IMG/VR virus record: IMGVR_UViG_3300042519_001962
Coordinates: 1-64,000 of that record
Source: a virus
Length of the DNA: 64,000 nt
Direction: 5' to 3' (one strand)
Shown piece by piece: positions 1-7,437 of this stretch. Position numbers and translations under genes: made by a program. Each line of letters starts with the position of its first letter. The first letter of the stretch is position 1. Below the pieces are notes generated by a model, which did not search any database, was not told the DNA's origin, and worked only from the letters and a program-made list of their open reading frames with translations.

Positions 1-271
1 TGATATCGTTGTAGGTTTCAACCTCAACCTCTGAACCATTTGGGTTCGATACATAAACATCTAAGGAGTTACCACCAGCGAATGATGATGATTTAACTGA
101 ACATACCACATTTGGGTATTTTGCTTTAACAAATTGTTTCACCATTGAGGAGGCGATTGGACCACGTCCGTAAACATAAGGGGTAACACCATCATTACGG
201 AACCTAACAGAATCAGATGGTAAACTCATTTTGATTCCTTCTACTACTACGTTGATTTTCTTACTTTTCAT
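1..271 (-). CDS. Partial small protein, LPD29-like
   Basis: The gene runs off the left edge, so only about 90 N-terminal residues are seen. It starts with MKSKK and contains a PIASSMVKQFVKAKYP stretch followed by VKSSSFAGGNSLDVYV. This order of a helix and then an S-x-S-x-AGG-x-S-x-D-V strand resembles the LPD29 domain found in large polyvalent proteins and phage proteins. That match is from memory and the function is unknown. It is preceded by its own promoter (337-368) and an AAACCC-type leader. Confidence 0.6.
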   Translation of the reverse strand, partial: MKSKKINVVVEGIKMSLPSDSVRFRNDGVTPYVYGRGPIASSMVKQFVKAKYPNVVCSVKSSSFAGGNSLDVYVSNPNGSEVEVETYNDI

Positions 272-336
272 CTTTTATTAATTTTAGGGTTTTAAGGGTT
301 TAAATCGGTGGGAACATCTCTCCCACTCTTACTATA

Positions 337-368
337 CTAAAGTACGACATTTATTTGACATACACAAG
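337..368 (-). promoter_or_regulatory. Promoter, 32-bp Bacteroidota type
   Basis: Minus-strand CTTG and TACTTTAG are separated by exactly 20 bp. The upstream flank has the AT-rich element that ends in GGCAAAAGG, and the transcript leader contains AAACCCTTAAAACCC before the start codon at 271. Confidence 0.8.
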
Positions 369-527
369 CCTTTTGCCATTTATTTTCAAAAAAAGTCGTA
401 ACGTGTTGATTACCAATGAGATTAATTAGGTAACCAATTCGGCTATAATATACATAAGGCAAAACCATATCACTACGGCTATGATATACATATACTTGTT
501 TAAAAATCGTTTTATCATACGTTTCTA

Positions 528-980
528 TTAAGCGGCTTGTAACTCATTCATTACGAATGATTTACATGAGTGCCATTTGGTATTCATCGATTTCCATATA
601 TTCCAGTCAACCATCTTAGGGAATGCTCCATGCATATCACCAACAGTCAAACTCTCCAATAGATTCTTATCGATACTATTCCATTTACCACCTTTGATGG
701 TTAGGATATTAAACCAATAAGATTTTCCATCAATTACTCGTTCCATCTGAACCACAGTGGTGTTCTTACTTAGGTAGTAAGGTAGGTTCTCTATCTTACA
801 CTCAACATCACCAATGACTGGGAATCCAGCTCTAGCTTTGGCTGTGTAACGGAATCGTTGTTCTTTTCCTAACTCAGTTAAATTACTTACTCCAACGGTG
901 TTTCCGTTGATTCTCATTGTACCATAGAATACATCACCACTCATAGTGCCTGTATTGATTGTGATTAAGGGGTTGTTCAT
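528..980 (-). CDS. Hypothetical protein, 150 aa
   Basis: I do not recognise this protein. It is soluble-looking, has no membrane segment or cysteine motif, and contains a beta-rich N-terminal part (residues 1-60) and a helical C-terminus. It is the first gene after the promoter at 1121-1152 and its start codon at 980 follows an AAACCC leader, so the start is well supported. Confidence 0.7.
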   Translation of the reverse strand: MNNPLITINTGTMSGDVFYGTMRINGNTVGVSNLTELGKEQRFRYTAKARAGFPVIGDVECKIENLPYYLSKNTTVVQMERVIDGKSYWFNILTIKGGKWNSIDKNLLESLTVGDMHGAFPKMVDWNIWKSMNTKWHSCKSFVMNELQAA

Positions 981-1120
981 ATTATTTATTTAAGGGTTTA
1001 AAAATCATTTCAACTTTAGGGGTAGATTCCAACTCAATTGGGTTGGCTCTCATCCTACACTCATTACCAGTAGCCATCAGAACCATTATCAATATTATCT
1101 TTATCTCTCTCATTACTATA

Positions 1121-1152
1121 CTAAAGTACAATAAATTTTTGACATATACAAG
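1121..1152 (-). promoter_or_regulatory. Promoter, 32-bp Bacteroidota type
   Basis: CTTG-N20-TACTTTAG on the minus strand. The upstream flank reads TTTTTTGAAAAATAAATGG, the same extended element seen at other sites. It serves the gene that starts at 980. The rest of 981-1215 shows nothing else. Confidence 0.8.
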
Positions 1153-1215
1153 CCTTTCACCATTTATTTTTCAAAAAAGTTCCAACGGGTTGATAATCAA
1201 CCGAATAGGTTTTGG

Positions 1216-1395
1216 TTAGGTATATACCAATTCCTCTATATCAGATACCGCTAATCCCACCTCATGCGATTCGGAACCTCCACCCTCTACCTCATCACAG
1301 GCCAGCTGATAGAATTCCAATATCTCATCCTTATAAATCGGATGTAACCTAATCAGTTTAGTAACGTACTCTCTTAACTCCATTAGTGTGTTCAT
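1216..1395 (-). CDS. Small acidic protein, 59 aa
   Basis: This short frame reads MNTLMELREYV, then a helical and very acidic segment with EGGGSESHE in the middle. Its ATG overlaps the stop of the upstream gene (ATGA), which suggests translational coupling. Similar small proteins with a GGSESHE core occur in large T4-like phages as far as I recall; the function is unknown. Confidence 0.7.
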   Translation of the reverse strand: MNTLMELREYVTKLIRLHPIYKDEILEFYQLACDEVEGGGSESHEVGLAVSDIEELVYT

Positions 1396-1601
1396 AGTAC
1401 TGGATATCCTTTAACAATGTTAACAATCGCTTGAATCTTTGGTGATGTGGCTCCTTCCAATTCCTTATATAGGTACCCATCAAAAAGTCCGTAGAGTTGG
1501 TTCATCAAATGAAATCCCTCCACCTCACCAATTAAATTTAAAACGGCTTCCCTAACCTCTCCGGTCATATGGGCGTGTCTGTCGAATCGTGTGTAACTCA
1601 T
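1392..1601 (-). CDS. Hypothetical protein, 69 aa
   Basis: Small, mostly helical protein without recognisable domain. It lies between a 24-residue membrane peptide and the acidic 59-aa protein and overlaps the latter by 4 bases. Function unknown. Confidence 0.65.
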   Translation of the reverse strand: MSYTRFDRHAHMTGEVREAVLNLIGEVEGFHLMNQLYGLFDGYLYKELEGATSPKIQAIVNIVKGYPVL

Positions 1602-1608
1602 ATCTTAA

Positions 1609-1683
1609 TTATTTTCGTTTTCGAAGTTCGGTGTTGATTGAAGCAAGGTACATTACCGTTACTATTAATAGGAATATTATCAT
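1609..1683 (-). CDS. Candidate 24-aa membrane micropeptide
   Basis: The frame starts MIIFLLIVTVMYLAS and ends in the basic tail LRKRK, which is the pattern of a single-span membrane peptide with a cytoplasmic basic end. It fits exactly in the 92-base gap between two genes. The evidence is only position and composition, so it remains tentative. Confidence 0.4.
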   Translation of the reverse strand: MIIFLLIVTVMYLASINTELRKRK

Positions 1684-1693
1684 CTCTTTTCGT

Positions 1694-1936
1694 TTATTTT
1701 TTCAACCATAGGTTATATACATAATCATAAGAAGTTTCCAGCTCATCAGCAAGACCATCGAACAATCTCTCTCTCACCAAACTATCCCAAACACCAATGT
1801 ATTCGTACACATCACCACCAACAATCAGCTGGTTCAATAACCCAGCAAAGGTTGCTGTTTCACTAAGTTCCATTCCTAATCCATCTGAATTACAATCTGA
1901 TGGGAAATTCTCTAAATAAAATTCTTTAATCTTCAT
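1694..1936 (-). CDS. Hypothetical acidic protein, 80 aa
   Basis: Helical, acidic protein without a motif I know. The start codon is preceded by CCCCTTAGAT, a short form of the leader seen at promoter-proximal genes, although no promoter precedes it. It belongs to the 2.5-1.7 kb operon. Confidence 0.65.
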   Translation of the reverse strand: MKIKEFYLENFPSDCNSDGLGMELSETATFAGLLNQLIVGGDVYEYIGVWDSLVRERLFDGLADELETSYDYVYNLWLKK

Positions 1937-1947
1937 ATCTAAGGGGT

Positions 1948-2211
1948 TTAGTTTTTACGTTGTCCTAATTTTCGTGTACCATATTCAATGGTTACCTGAG
2001 TATATGCTACTTCGTTCTCAAACATATACTTGTCCATTGAAACACTACCTTCTCTGGTCCATCTTTCAATGGTTTCATTGTTTTGTAGTTTTAGAAAAAC
2101 ATCTTCAGCTACTGTAATAGATTCTCCTTTTTTAAGGTACGTTGTTTCGATATTGTGAGTGTACTCTTTAATATCCTGCTTTGCTACTAAAATAAATTCT
2201 CTATGTATCAT
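1948..2211 (-). CDS. Hypothetical protein, 87 aa
   Basis: Small beta-rich protein with no recognised domain. Like its downstream neighbour it has CCCCTTAGAT just before the start. It is 11 bases from the 80-aa gene and 11 bases from the KOW-like gene, so all three are probably co-transcribed from 2538-2569. Confidence 0.65.
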   Translation of the reverse strand: MIHREFILVAKQDIKEYTHNIETTYLKKGESITVAEDVFLKLQNNETIERWTREGSVSMDKYMFENEVAYTQVTIEYGTRKLGQRKN

Positions 2212-2222
2212 ATCTAAGGGGA

Positions 2223-2489
2223 TTAATATTGAATCATTGAAACCGGTACGTTGTAAGAAGCATATCCACCAACCACTCTTAGGTTAGCTTTGGTTCGGTT
2301 AATCTTAACAACCTCCAACTCCCTACCCTGCAACTTAGGATGGTTTACTTTAACTTTCATACCAACTTCCAATCCTATTTTCTTTTCTAAGGATTCAATG
2401 GTACGTTTCTGTTTAATCAACTGAACAACCATTTGGTTGATACTTCTTAGCTCTTCTACTGATAACTTTGATAATTGTGAATAGTTCAT
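2223..2489 (-). CDS. Small KOW/SH3-like protein, 88 aa
   Basis: The N-terminal half (residues 1-40) is a helix with basic end. The C-terminal half contains VGMKVKVNHPKLQGRELEVV followed by KINRTKANL, which resembles a KOW/SH3-like barrel of the kind that binds RNA or ribosomal proteins. Homologues are common as uncharacterised phage proteins. It is the first gene of an operon, with promoter at 2538-2569 and an AAACCC leader. The domain call is inference. Confidence 0.7.
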   Translation of the reverse strand: MNYSQLSKLSVEELRSINQMVVQLIKQKRTIESLEKKIGLEVGMKVKVNHPKLQGRELEVVKINRTKANLRVVGGYASYNVPVSMIQY

Positions 2490-2537
2490 CTTTTATATTT
2501 TAAGGGTTTAAATTAATCTCTCTCTCAATCTTATACT

Positions 2538-2569
2538 CAAATATACAAAAAAGAATTGGATTGCACAAG
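2538..2569 (-). promoter_or_regulatory. Promoter, 32-bp Bacteroidota type
   Basis: CTTG-N20-TATATTTG on the minus strand, a perfect match to the window consensus, with GGCAAAAAG upstream. It drives the 2489-1392 gene group. Confidence 0.85.
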
Positions 2570-2751
2570 CTTTTTGCCATTTATTTTTCCATTTTGATAG
2601 ACTTTTTTTCCACATTTTTTGGTGGAGTTCAAGCCCATTTTTGCATGCCGGGGTTCATTTTCGTCTATGGTCAAACGAAATCCAAATCGCTCCCAACGGG
2701 ATATTAATTTTCAGCAGTATCAGAATAGGTTCTCTCCCACCCACCAGCCCT

Positions 2752-2783
2752 TAAAGATACGAAGAATTTCTCACATTTCCAAA
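2752..2783 (-). promoter_or_regulatory. Promoter without an obvious gene
   Basis: TTTG-N20-TATCTTTA on the minus strand, in the usual 32-bp frame. The next downstream gene has its own promoter about 200 bp away, so this one may make a short non-coding transcript or add to the same operon. Confidence 0.55.
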
Positions 2784-2883
2784 TAAAGTTATCAACAGCC
2801 AATTGTGGATAAATAAAGTTATCAACACTCATAAGCCATTGAGGATGAGCCCGTTATGAAATTCTTTGTTCATAACTTTATTT
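2781..2883. repeat. Iteron-like repeats with DnaA-box match
   Basis: Direct repeats AAATAAAGTTATCAACA at 2781-2797 and 2811-2827, an inverted AAATAAAGTTAT at 2872-2883, and TGTGGATAA at 2804-2812 between the two direct copies. The arrangement resembles replication-origin iterons; a second possibility is a repressor operator. Confidence 0.5.
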
Positions 2884-2912
2884 TGCTATGTGAAATATTT
2901 TTTGTATCTTTG
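2882..2912 (+). promoter_or_regulatory. Plus-strand promoter
   Basis: TTTG-N19-TATCTTTG on the plus strand is a near-perfect Bacteroidota housekeeping promoter. It is the only clear plus-strand promoter in a window where everything else is minus. The frame behind it (2856-3041) does not look like a real protein, so the product may be an RNA. Confidence 0.5.
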
Positions 2913-3193
2913 TACCCTTTTAGCCCCGTTTTTAGCTATCGCCAGGGTTTGTCACCATTGGCTTGGGATTCCGTAATGGGATTGGGATGGGATTGCTCGG
3001 AGAAGTGTGGTAAAACCATAGGGAGAAAAGCTAGGAGCTAAACACATCCCCCCTTAAGCTTCTCAACCCGGTTGATAGGTTGCTTTTCCACATCCTCTTT
3101 TCAACAATGTGGTAAGTGGTGGGAATTTGTGGGAGAAAGTGGTAAGGATTCATTGACATTAGGTGTTAATACCTCTTTATATCAAAATCAAGG

Positions 3194-3212
3194 AGCCCCT
3201 TTGGGTGGGGCT
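3194..3212. repeat. GC-rich hairpin
   Basis: AGCCCC and GGGGCT pair around a 7-base loop. There is no clear T run on either side, so it could be a weak terminator for the plus-strand transcript that starts near 2920 or a structural element. Confidence 0.35.
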
Positions 3213-3288
3213 TTCGGTGTAGTTAAATTTTCGGGGGTATCACAATAGCGATTTGAGAGTGGTGTAGCTTGAGTGTGTAAGGGTTTCG

Positions 3289-3441
3289 TTAGCCCTCTAT
3301 CTCTTCTACTAGTATTTCCTTTATCTTATCTATCTTCTCTCTTACTTCTTCCATTTCTTCTTTTCCTTCTACTATCTCTTCTATTTCCATTAGGGTGAAT
3401 AGTATCTTTAATAAGACCTTTTGGTTTTGATTTGTTTTCAT
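3289..3441 (-). CDS. Small charged coiled-coil protein, 50 aa
   Basis: The frame starts MKTNQNQKVLLKI and continues as an almost pure Glu/Lys/Ile helix, which suggests a coiled coil. Codon use is A-rich like the neighbours. No promoter or terminator is seen around it, so it is less certain than most genes here. The stretch 3442-3600 upstream holds only low-complexity TACTAC repeats. Confidence 0.5.
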   Translation of the reverse strand: MKTNQNQKVLLKILFTLMEIEEIVEGKEEMEEVREKIDKIKEILVEEIEG

Positions 3442-3600
3442 CTGAGTGGGGTGTTAGTGAGTTAGTACTTCCCTTATATATAGGGAGTTCTTTTGATTTT
3501 TGTTTATTCTCTATACGTTATGTATCTATACTACTACTATTACTATTCTTAGCTGATTTATTTTTATCATTGGTTTCACAGCTCCAGTTTGGATTGGACA

Positions 3601-3629
3601 TTAAAAAACCCACCTTTTCGGGGTGGGTT
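3601..3629 (-). terminator. Intrinsic terminator of the hemA operon
   Basis: An 8-bp stem (AACCCACC with GGTGGGTT) and 7-base loop are followed on the minus strand by T6. It lies 10 bases after the stop of the last gene of the operon that begins at the 7406-7437 promoter. Confidence 0.85.
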
Positions 3630-3638
3630 AGGATTCGT

Positions 3639-3833
3639 TTAAATATCCGTTTCATTCTTATAGTGATTTTCATAATAATCTTCACTCATTAGAATTCCAC
3701 CTATCATTTGGTTTATAACCACAGCTTCATTCCAGCTATTATATTTGTAGACATTTGTATCCTTTACAATTACCCAATTTTTTTGTTGAGTAATATCCCG
3801 CCTATCCATCCAATTCCATTCGTTACTACTCAT
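3639..3833 (-). CDS. Hypothetical protein, 64 aa
   Basis: Small Trp/Asn/Tyr-rich protein that begins MSSNEWNWMDRR. No domain recognised. Its start overlaps the stop of the glycosyltransferase by one base and the operon terminator follows directly. Confidence 0.65.
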   Translation of the reverse strand: MSSNEWNWMDRRDITQQKNWVIVKDTNVYKYNSWNEAVVINQMIGGILMSEDYYENHYKNETDI

Positions 3834-4558
3834 TATAATGTTCGATTCATATTTTCAATTAATTCCATAAACCCCCATTGAAATTTCCTTCCAGAGTACA
3901 TATGAATATAGGAGTTCATTCTACCTAGTCCAAAATCCTTCCATCCTTCACCATTTGCTAGTAACTTAAGCGATAGCTGCTCCATTATCAATTCCGGCAG
4001 TACTAACCGATTCCCAGTTTCCCTTGATTTTTTGAAATAGAATTCCTTAATAGCATAGAATGTATCCATATACAATTTCATATGCTCAGGGTTCTTAAAC
4101 GATAGTAACCCTACGTTATGAGCTCCATCCCATATTGGACTCCAATGTGGAAAAATCTCTTTGATTCCCCATTCATCAAATACTTGAATATTATTTGCAT
4201 AGTACTTATCCCCAATTTCACCATCGTTAAAATCATATAGTACATCGTAACTATCAGGTATGATAAGTGGTTCTGCTAAAAACACATCCCCATCCATATG
4301 AATAAAATCACCGGTTTCTCTTTTCATTGCTTCAAACTTCGGTTCGCACCATAGGTAATTCTCAGTATTCTTTTCCAAAAACTTCACTTCATTTACAAAA
4401 TTCCCCAATTCGTTAGCTCCCCTTTCATCCGTATAAAGTGTAATTGGATGAAATCTTCTAGCCATTTTGATTGAACATTGAAACAATTCCAATTGCCCTT
4501 TGATATAAGGTTCACCAAATCCGTTTGGTGTTGTTGTTAAGGTTTGTACTATTCTCAT
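3833..4558 (-). CDS. GT-A type glycosyltransferase, DUF6734-like
   Basis: A 241-aa soluble protein. The N-terminus (MRIVQTLTTTPNGFG) and the MDGDVF motif at residues 88-93, with Asp89 and Asp91 as a DxD-type metal/nucleotide-sugar site, fit a GT-A glycosyltransferase. The overall pattern resembles the DUF6734 family common in Bacteroidota. A likely role is addition of a sugar to a host surface glycan or to phage DNA or protein. Its start overlaps the zinc-ribbon gene (ATGA). Donor and acceptor are unknown. Confidence 0.7.
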   Translation of the reverse strand: MRIVQTLTTTPNGFGEPYIKGQLELFQCSIKMARRFHPITLYTDERGANELGNFVNEVKFLEKNTENYLWCEPKFEAMKRETGDFIHMDGDVFLAEPLIIPDSYDVLYDFNDGEIGDKYYANNIQVFDEWGIKEIFPHWSPIWDGAHNVGLLSFKNPEHMKLYMDTFYAIKEFYFKKSRETGNRLVLPELIMEQLSLKLLANGEGWKDFGLGRMNSYIHMYSGRKFQWGFMELIENMNRTL

Positions 4559-4689
4559 TCTATTGGTTCTTTACATTGTGGACATACAGTTGGTGTTTTT
4601 GTATAGAATACGTTACCGCATTTCTTACAAACTTTCATTTCATCATCACGCCATTCCAAATCTGGGTATCCTATATCTGAATTATTCAT
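4555..4689 (-). CDS. Zinc-ribbon microprotein, 44 aa
   Basis: The frame encodes MNNSDIGYPDLEWRDDEMK and then two knuckles, CKKCG and CPQCK, spaced by 14 residues. This is a classic four-cysteine zinc ribbon. It overlaps hemA by 8 bases on one side and the glycosyltransferase by 4 bases on the other, so it is almost certainly translated in the hemA operon. The partner or nucleic-acid target is unknown. Confidence 0.8.
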   Translation of the reverse strand: MNNSDIGYPDLEWRDDEMKVCKKCGNVFYTKTPTVCPQCKEPIE

Positions 4690-5695
4690 TGTTAATAATA
4701 TACTTTTTCACAAATTCAACCCCATTGTTGATTTGTAGTTCAAATTTATCCAATCTTACCTTCATTATATCCTTAGCTTTTGGTATCTCACCTTGCCTCA
4801 TTTTCAAAGTTGCATCCTTTACCTTAGATAATCCATCCACATCAATCAGTTTTATATTCGATTGAGTTCCAATCAGCGGGTCCACATTTTGTGGTACTGA
4901 TAAATCGATTATAACTTTGGTACCTTCCACATCATTAAAATTTATGATATGATAGTCCGCATTGGTTGCTACTATAATGATATCAGCCAATTTAATATAC
5001 CTTTGGAGGCTTGAATATCTATCACTTTTTACATCCAATTGTTTTGCTATCTTATCTGATAACGATTCAGTTCGATTCAATAACGTAATTTCGTTGGTAT
5101 CCAATTCCGTAATGATATTTCTCATTGTGGCTCTACCCATCTTACCAGCACCAATTACCAAAATCGTTTTGTTCTGAATATCGGTTACATTTTCCTTAAT
5201 ATATTCAACAGCTGCGTTTGATACTGATACTGAACCCTCTGATATTTTAGTTTCTGAACGTATTGTTTTAGCTATCGATTGTGCAAAGTTGGTTATCTTT
5301 TCAAAATACCCACCCAACTTAGCTGAAATACCTGCCATTCTAAGTGCATCCTTAATCTGACCAGCCACTTCATAATCACCCAATAACTGAGAGTCCATTC
5401 CAGATGCAACTTCTACTAAATGTTCAAAACATTCCCTATCATTAATGTAATATGCTTCTCTTTTGAATAGTTCCATATCACCATCACCTACCAAAAGTTT
5501 CAAAAGTTCATCCTCTGGTTGGTCAAATGAATAGATTTCAGTTCTATTACAAGTTGAAATGATAAAAAAATGAAATAATCCGCTATTAGAATACCTTTCT
5601 AAAATAGCAGATTCAGTTAGTGCAAATTTACTTCTTACAGATAACTCAGTTTTTTTATAACTAATACCAACACAATTTAGTGGTTTAAATATCAT
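4682..5695 (-). CDS. hemA: Glutamyl-tRNA reductase, short form
   Basis: This 337-aa protein has every hallmark of GluTR, the NADPH enzyme that converts glutamyl-tRNA(Glu) to glutamate-1-semialdehyde, the first step of the C5 heme pathway. STCNRTEIY carries the nucleophilic Cys at position 49, followed by ASGMDSQLLGDYEVAGQIK (residues 97-115) and SETKISEGSVSVSNAAVEY. The Rossmann loop GAGKMG is at 182-187. Bacterial GluTRs have about 420 residues; here most of the C-terminal helical dimerisation domain is missing, which could change dimerisation or release it from heme feedback. The gene sits in an IMPDH-hemA-zinc ribbon-glycosyltransferase operon. The phage also encodes tRNA-Glu(UUC). Family assignment is firm; activity is inference. 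Confidence 0.93.
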   Translation of the reverse strand: MIFKPLNCVGISYKKTELSVRSKFALTESAILERYSNSGLFHFFIISTCNRTEIYSFDQPEDELLKLLVGDGDMELFKREAYYINDRECFEHLVEVASGMDSQLLGDYEVAGQIKDALRMAGISAKLGGYFEKITNFAQSIAKTIRSETKISEGSVSVSNAAVEYIKENVTDIQNKTILVIGAGKMGRATMRNIITELDTNEITLLNRTESLSDKIAKQLDVKSDRYSSLQRYIKLADIIIVATNADYHIINFNDVEGTKVIIDLSVPQNVDPLIGTQSNIKLIDVDGLSKVKDATLKMRQGEIPKAKDIMKVRLDKFELQINNGVEFVKKYIINNE

Positions 5696-5895
5696 TCTTC
5701 ATTAAGGTATTTGATAAGATTAATAATTGTAATTGTGAAAAAAACCGGCCATACAATAACCATCAAAGCTCTTTCAAAATTATTAAATTGTAATTCATCA
5801 TCACCTCCTCTTGATAGGAGCCAATCATAAAACATAGTAAATCCAAATCCTAAAACTAAATATATTAAAATTTCTTGTCCATATTGTAACATCAT
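5692..5895 (-). CDS. Small membrane protein, 67 aa
   Basis: Two hydrophobic stretches, around residues 5-22 and 44-62, flank a charged loop with RGGDDELQ. The start at 5895 is chosen because the upstream gene ends at 5898; the longer frame would overlap it. It overlaps hemA by 4 bases. A role in anchoring the HemA operon products is possible but unsupported. Confidence 0.65.
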   Translation of the reverse strand: MMLQYGQEILIYLVLGFGFTMFYDWLLSRGGDDELQFNNFERALMVIVWPVFFTITIINLIKYLNEE

Positions 5896-5897
5896 AA

Positions 5898-6089
5898 CTA
5901 ATACTTTTTTGTTAAATTTTCCACATCCCACATTTGTTGTGAGATTTCAATTTTTCTTTCTAATTGTATAATAGCTTCTTTTTGAGCTTGAATATACTCC
6001 TGCATTAAATAAATTTGGTGTTTTAATCTACCATTTTCTTCATCCAATTCCCGTTTATCTTTGAAGTATTTTTTAATTTTTTCTATCAT
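5898..6089 (-). CDS. Coiled-coil protein, 63 aa
   Basis: Highly charged, Glu/Lys/Gln-rich helix with leucine/isoleucine heptads from residue 12 to 52. It starts one base after the stop of the IMPDH-family gene. Function unknown; it may be a scaffold or oligomerisation factor. Confidence 0.65.
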   Translation of the reverse strand: MIEKIKKYFKDKRELDEENGRLKHQIYLMQEYIQAQKEAIIQLERKIEISQQMWDVENLTKKY

Positions 6090-7163
6090 TTATAGTAAGT
6101 GAGGTTTGCCTTCAGTTAATCCGGCGTTAGTTACTTGAACCCATTTTGGGCTGAATTCAGATATTGAATTTGCACCACCATAAGATAGTGCCGATTTTAC
6201 TCCATCCAATAATCCATTTATTACATATTTTACTCCACCTTTATAAGGTATAATAGTTGATTCACCTTCTACGTTTCTAGCTGCCTGTCCATGTGATACC
6301 TTAGTTTCTAATGATGCTGAACCTCTATAACGTTTATACAATCCGTTTCCTTTTTCAATAATTTGACCGGGTGATTCATCAGTTCCAGCAATTAGTGAAC
6401 CAATCATAACACAATCTGCTCCAACCGCTAACGCTTTAGCAATATCACCACTTCCTCTAATTCCACCATCAGCCATAATTGGTACATTTGATATCGTAGC
6501 GATATCCTCAATACAACTTACATTTGGTACACCAAACCCAGTTTTGATTCGAGTAGTACAAAGTGAACCTCCACCAATTCCAACTCTCAATCCATCTGCC
6601 CCAGCTGATTCTAATGCTACAGCTGCCTCAGCAGTTGCGATATTACCCGCAATGATATCCACCTTTTCAAATAGTGGATTTTGTTTACACCATACAATCA
6701 TATCGATTACATTTTGGTGATGTCCATGCGCTACATCGATAACCAAAATATTGGCACCAGCTTCTACCAATTTAGTAGCTCTTACCTTATCTTCTCCCTG
6801 AACACCAATTGCAGCCATAATTGGAATTTGTTTAATTTCAGCATGCCAATCATCATACATAATTCCCCAATCTTCATATGGACCACCAAACCCATCACCA
6901 TAGATTTTATAGCTTAACATTTTAATTTGTTTAGCTTGCTCTTCAATTGACATAAATCGGTGAATACATCCAACACCTCCCATTAGAAACATTTTGAATG
7001 CCATATCTAATTCACACACCGTATCCATTGGGGATGCTACTAATGGATTCATTAATCCATATCGTCTACTTACCAATGTATTTAGATTAATGTTTTGGCG
7101 GGAGTTTACGTTTGAATACGCTGGTACCAATTGGATATCATCGTATGTAAGTGATTGTTTCAT
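6090..7163 (-). CDS. IMP dehydrogenase/GMP reductase family protein
   Basis: A 357-aa TIM-barrel enzyme with LTYDDIQLVP at the N-terminus, SPMDTVCE, the flavin-free catalytic loop GIGGGSLCTTR (Cys202), MADGGIRGSGDIAKA and a mobile-flap region. It lacks the CBS pair that bacterial IMPDHs carry between strands, so it resembles GMP reductase in length. The sequence YRGSASLETK and the flap do not decide between NAD-dependent IMP oxidation and NADPH-dependent GMP reduction. Either reaction would alter guanine nucleotide supply in the infected cell. It begins the core of the hemA operon. Confidence 0.85.
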   Translation of the reverse strand: MKQSLTYDDIQLVPAYSNVNSRQNINLNTLVSRRYGLMNPLVASPMDTVCELDMAFKMFLMGGVGCIHRFMSIEEQAKQIKMLSYKIYGDGFGGPYEDWGIMYDDWHAEIKQIPIMAAIGVQGEDKVRATKLVEAGANILVIDVAHGHHQNVIDMIVWCKQNPLFEKVDIIAGNIATAEAAVALESAGADGLRVGIGGGSLCTTRIKTGFGVPNVSCIEDIATISNVPIMADGGIRGSGDIAKALAVGADCVMIGSLIAGTDESPGQIIEKGNGLYKRYRGSASLETKVSHGQAARNVEGESTIIPYKGGVKYVINGLLDGVKSALSYGGANSISEFSPKWVQVTNAGLTEGKPHLL

Positions 7164-7178
7164 GTAACTTTTTGGTTT

Positions 7179-7388
7179 TTATTTTGTTTGATAAACTAAG
7201 GTATCCAATTCAGTAATAGGAGCGTTCATAAGTTTTCTATAAACTCTACATCCAAATTTCTTACGGGTTGATGCAGATTCACTATCCGCATATCGTTGTG
7301 CTATAAATTGAGAATCACAAACTGCTACTAAGTAACAACGTCCGTTTAAATCACCACCCTCATATGCTAATATTACAAATGTTTCCAT
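7179..7388 (-). CDS. Hypothetical protein, 69 aa
   Basis: Small mixed alpha/beta protein starting METFVILAYEGGD, with an HHH-like basic segment ASTRKKFGCRVYRK. It is the first gene of the hemA operon, 18 bases from its promoter, with the short TATAAATAAAATAAGTT leader. No domain recognised. Confidence 0.65.
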   Translation of the reverse strand: METFVILAYEGGDLNGRCYLVAVCDSQFIAQRYADSESASTRKKFGCRVYRKLMNAPITELDTLVYQTK

Positions 7389-7405
7389 AACTTATTTTAT
7401 TTATA

Positions 7406-7437
7406 CAAATATACGAAAAATTATCGATATCTACAAG
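7406..7437 (-). promoter_or_regulatory. Promoter of the hemA operon
   Basis: CTTG-N20-TATATTTG, and the start codon follows after only 18 bases. The -33 box lies inside the 3' end of the aldolase/Kdo gene. It is the only promoter before the 3607 terminator, so it should drive IMPDH, HemA, zinc ribbon and glycosyltransferase together. Confidence 0.85.

Larger units (their letters stand above)
2570..3288. other. Gene-poor segment, possible origin or regulatory region
   Basis: About 720 bases have no convincing gene. The segment holds two direct copies of AAATAAAGTTATCAACA (2781-2797 and 2811-2827, spaced 30 bp), an inverted partial copy at 2872-2883, and a perfect DnaA-box match (TGTGGATAA, the reverse of TTATCCACA) at 2804-2812. 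Promoters point outward on both strands from this spot. The right part is G-rich on the plus strand and contains a GC hairpin at 3194-3212. An origin or a regulatory RNA locus would explain this, but nothing proves either. Confidence 0.4.

Noticed and set aside
2856-3041. A 61-aa plus-strand frame behind the plus-strand promoter
   Set aside because: It begins upstream of the predicted transcription start and its composition is not protein-like; the promoter was kept as a feature without this product.
3518-3601. A 27-aa minus-strand frame (MSNPNWSCETND) next to the terminator
   Set aside because: It starts within the terminator's T run and is low-complexity; no expression signal.
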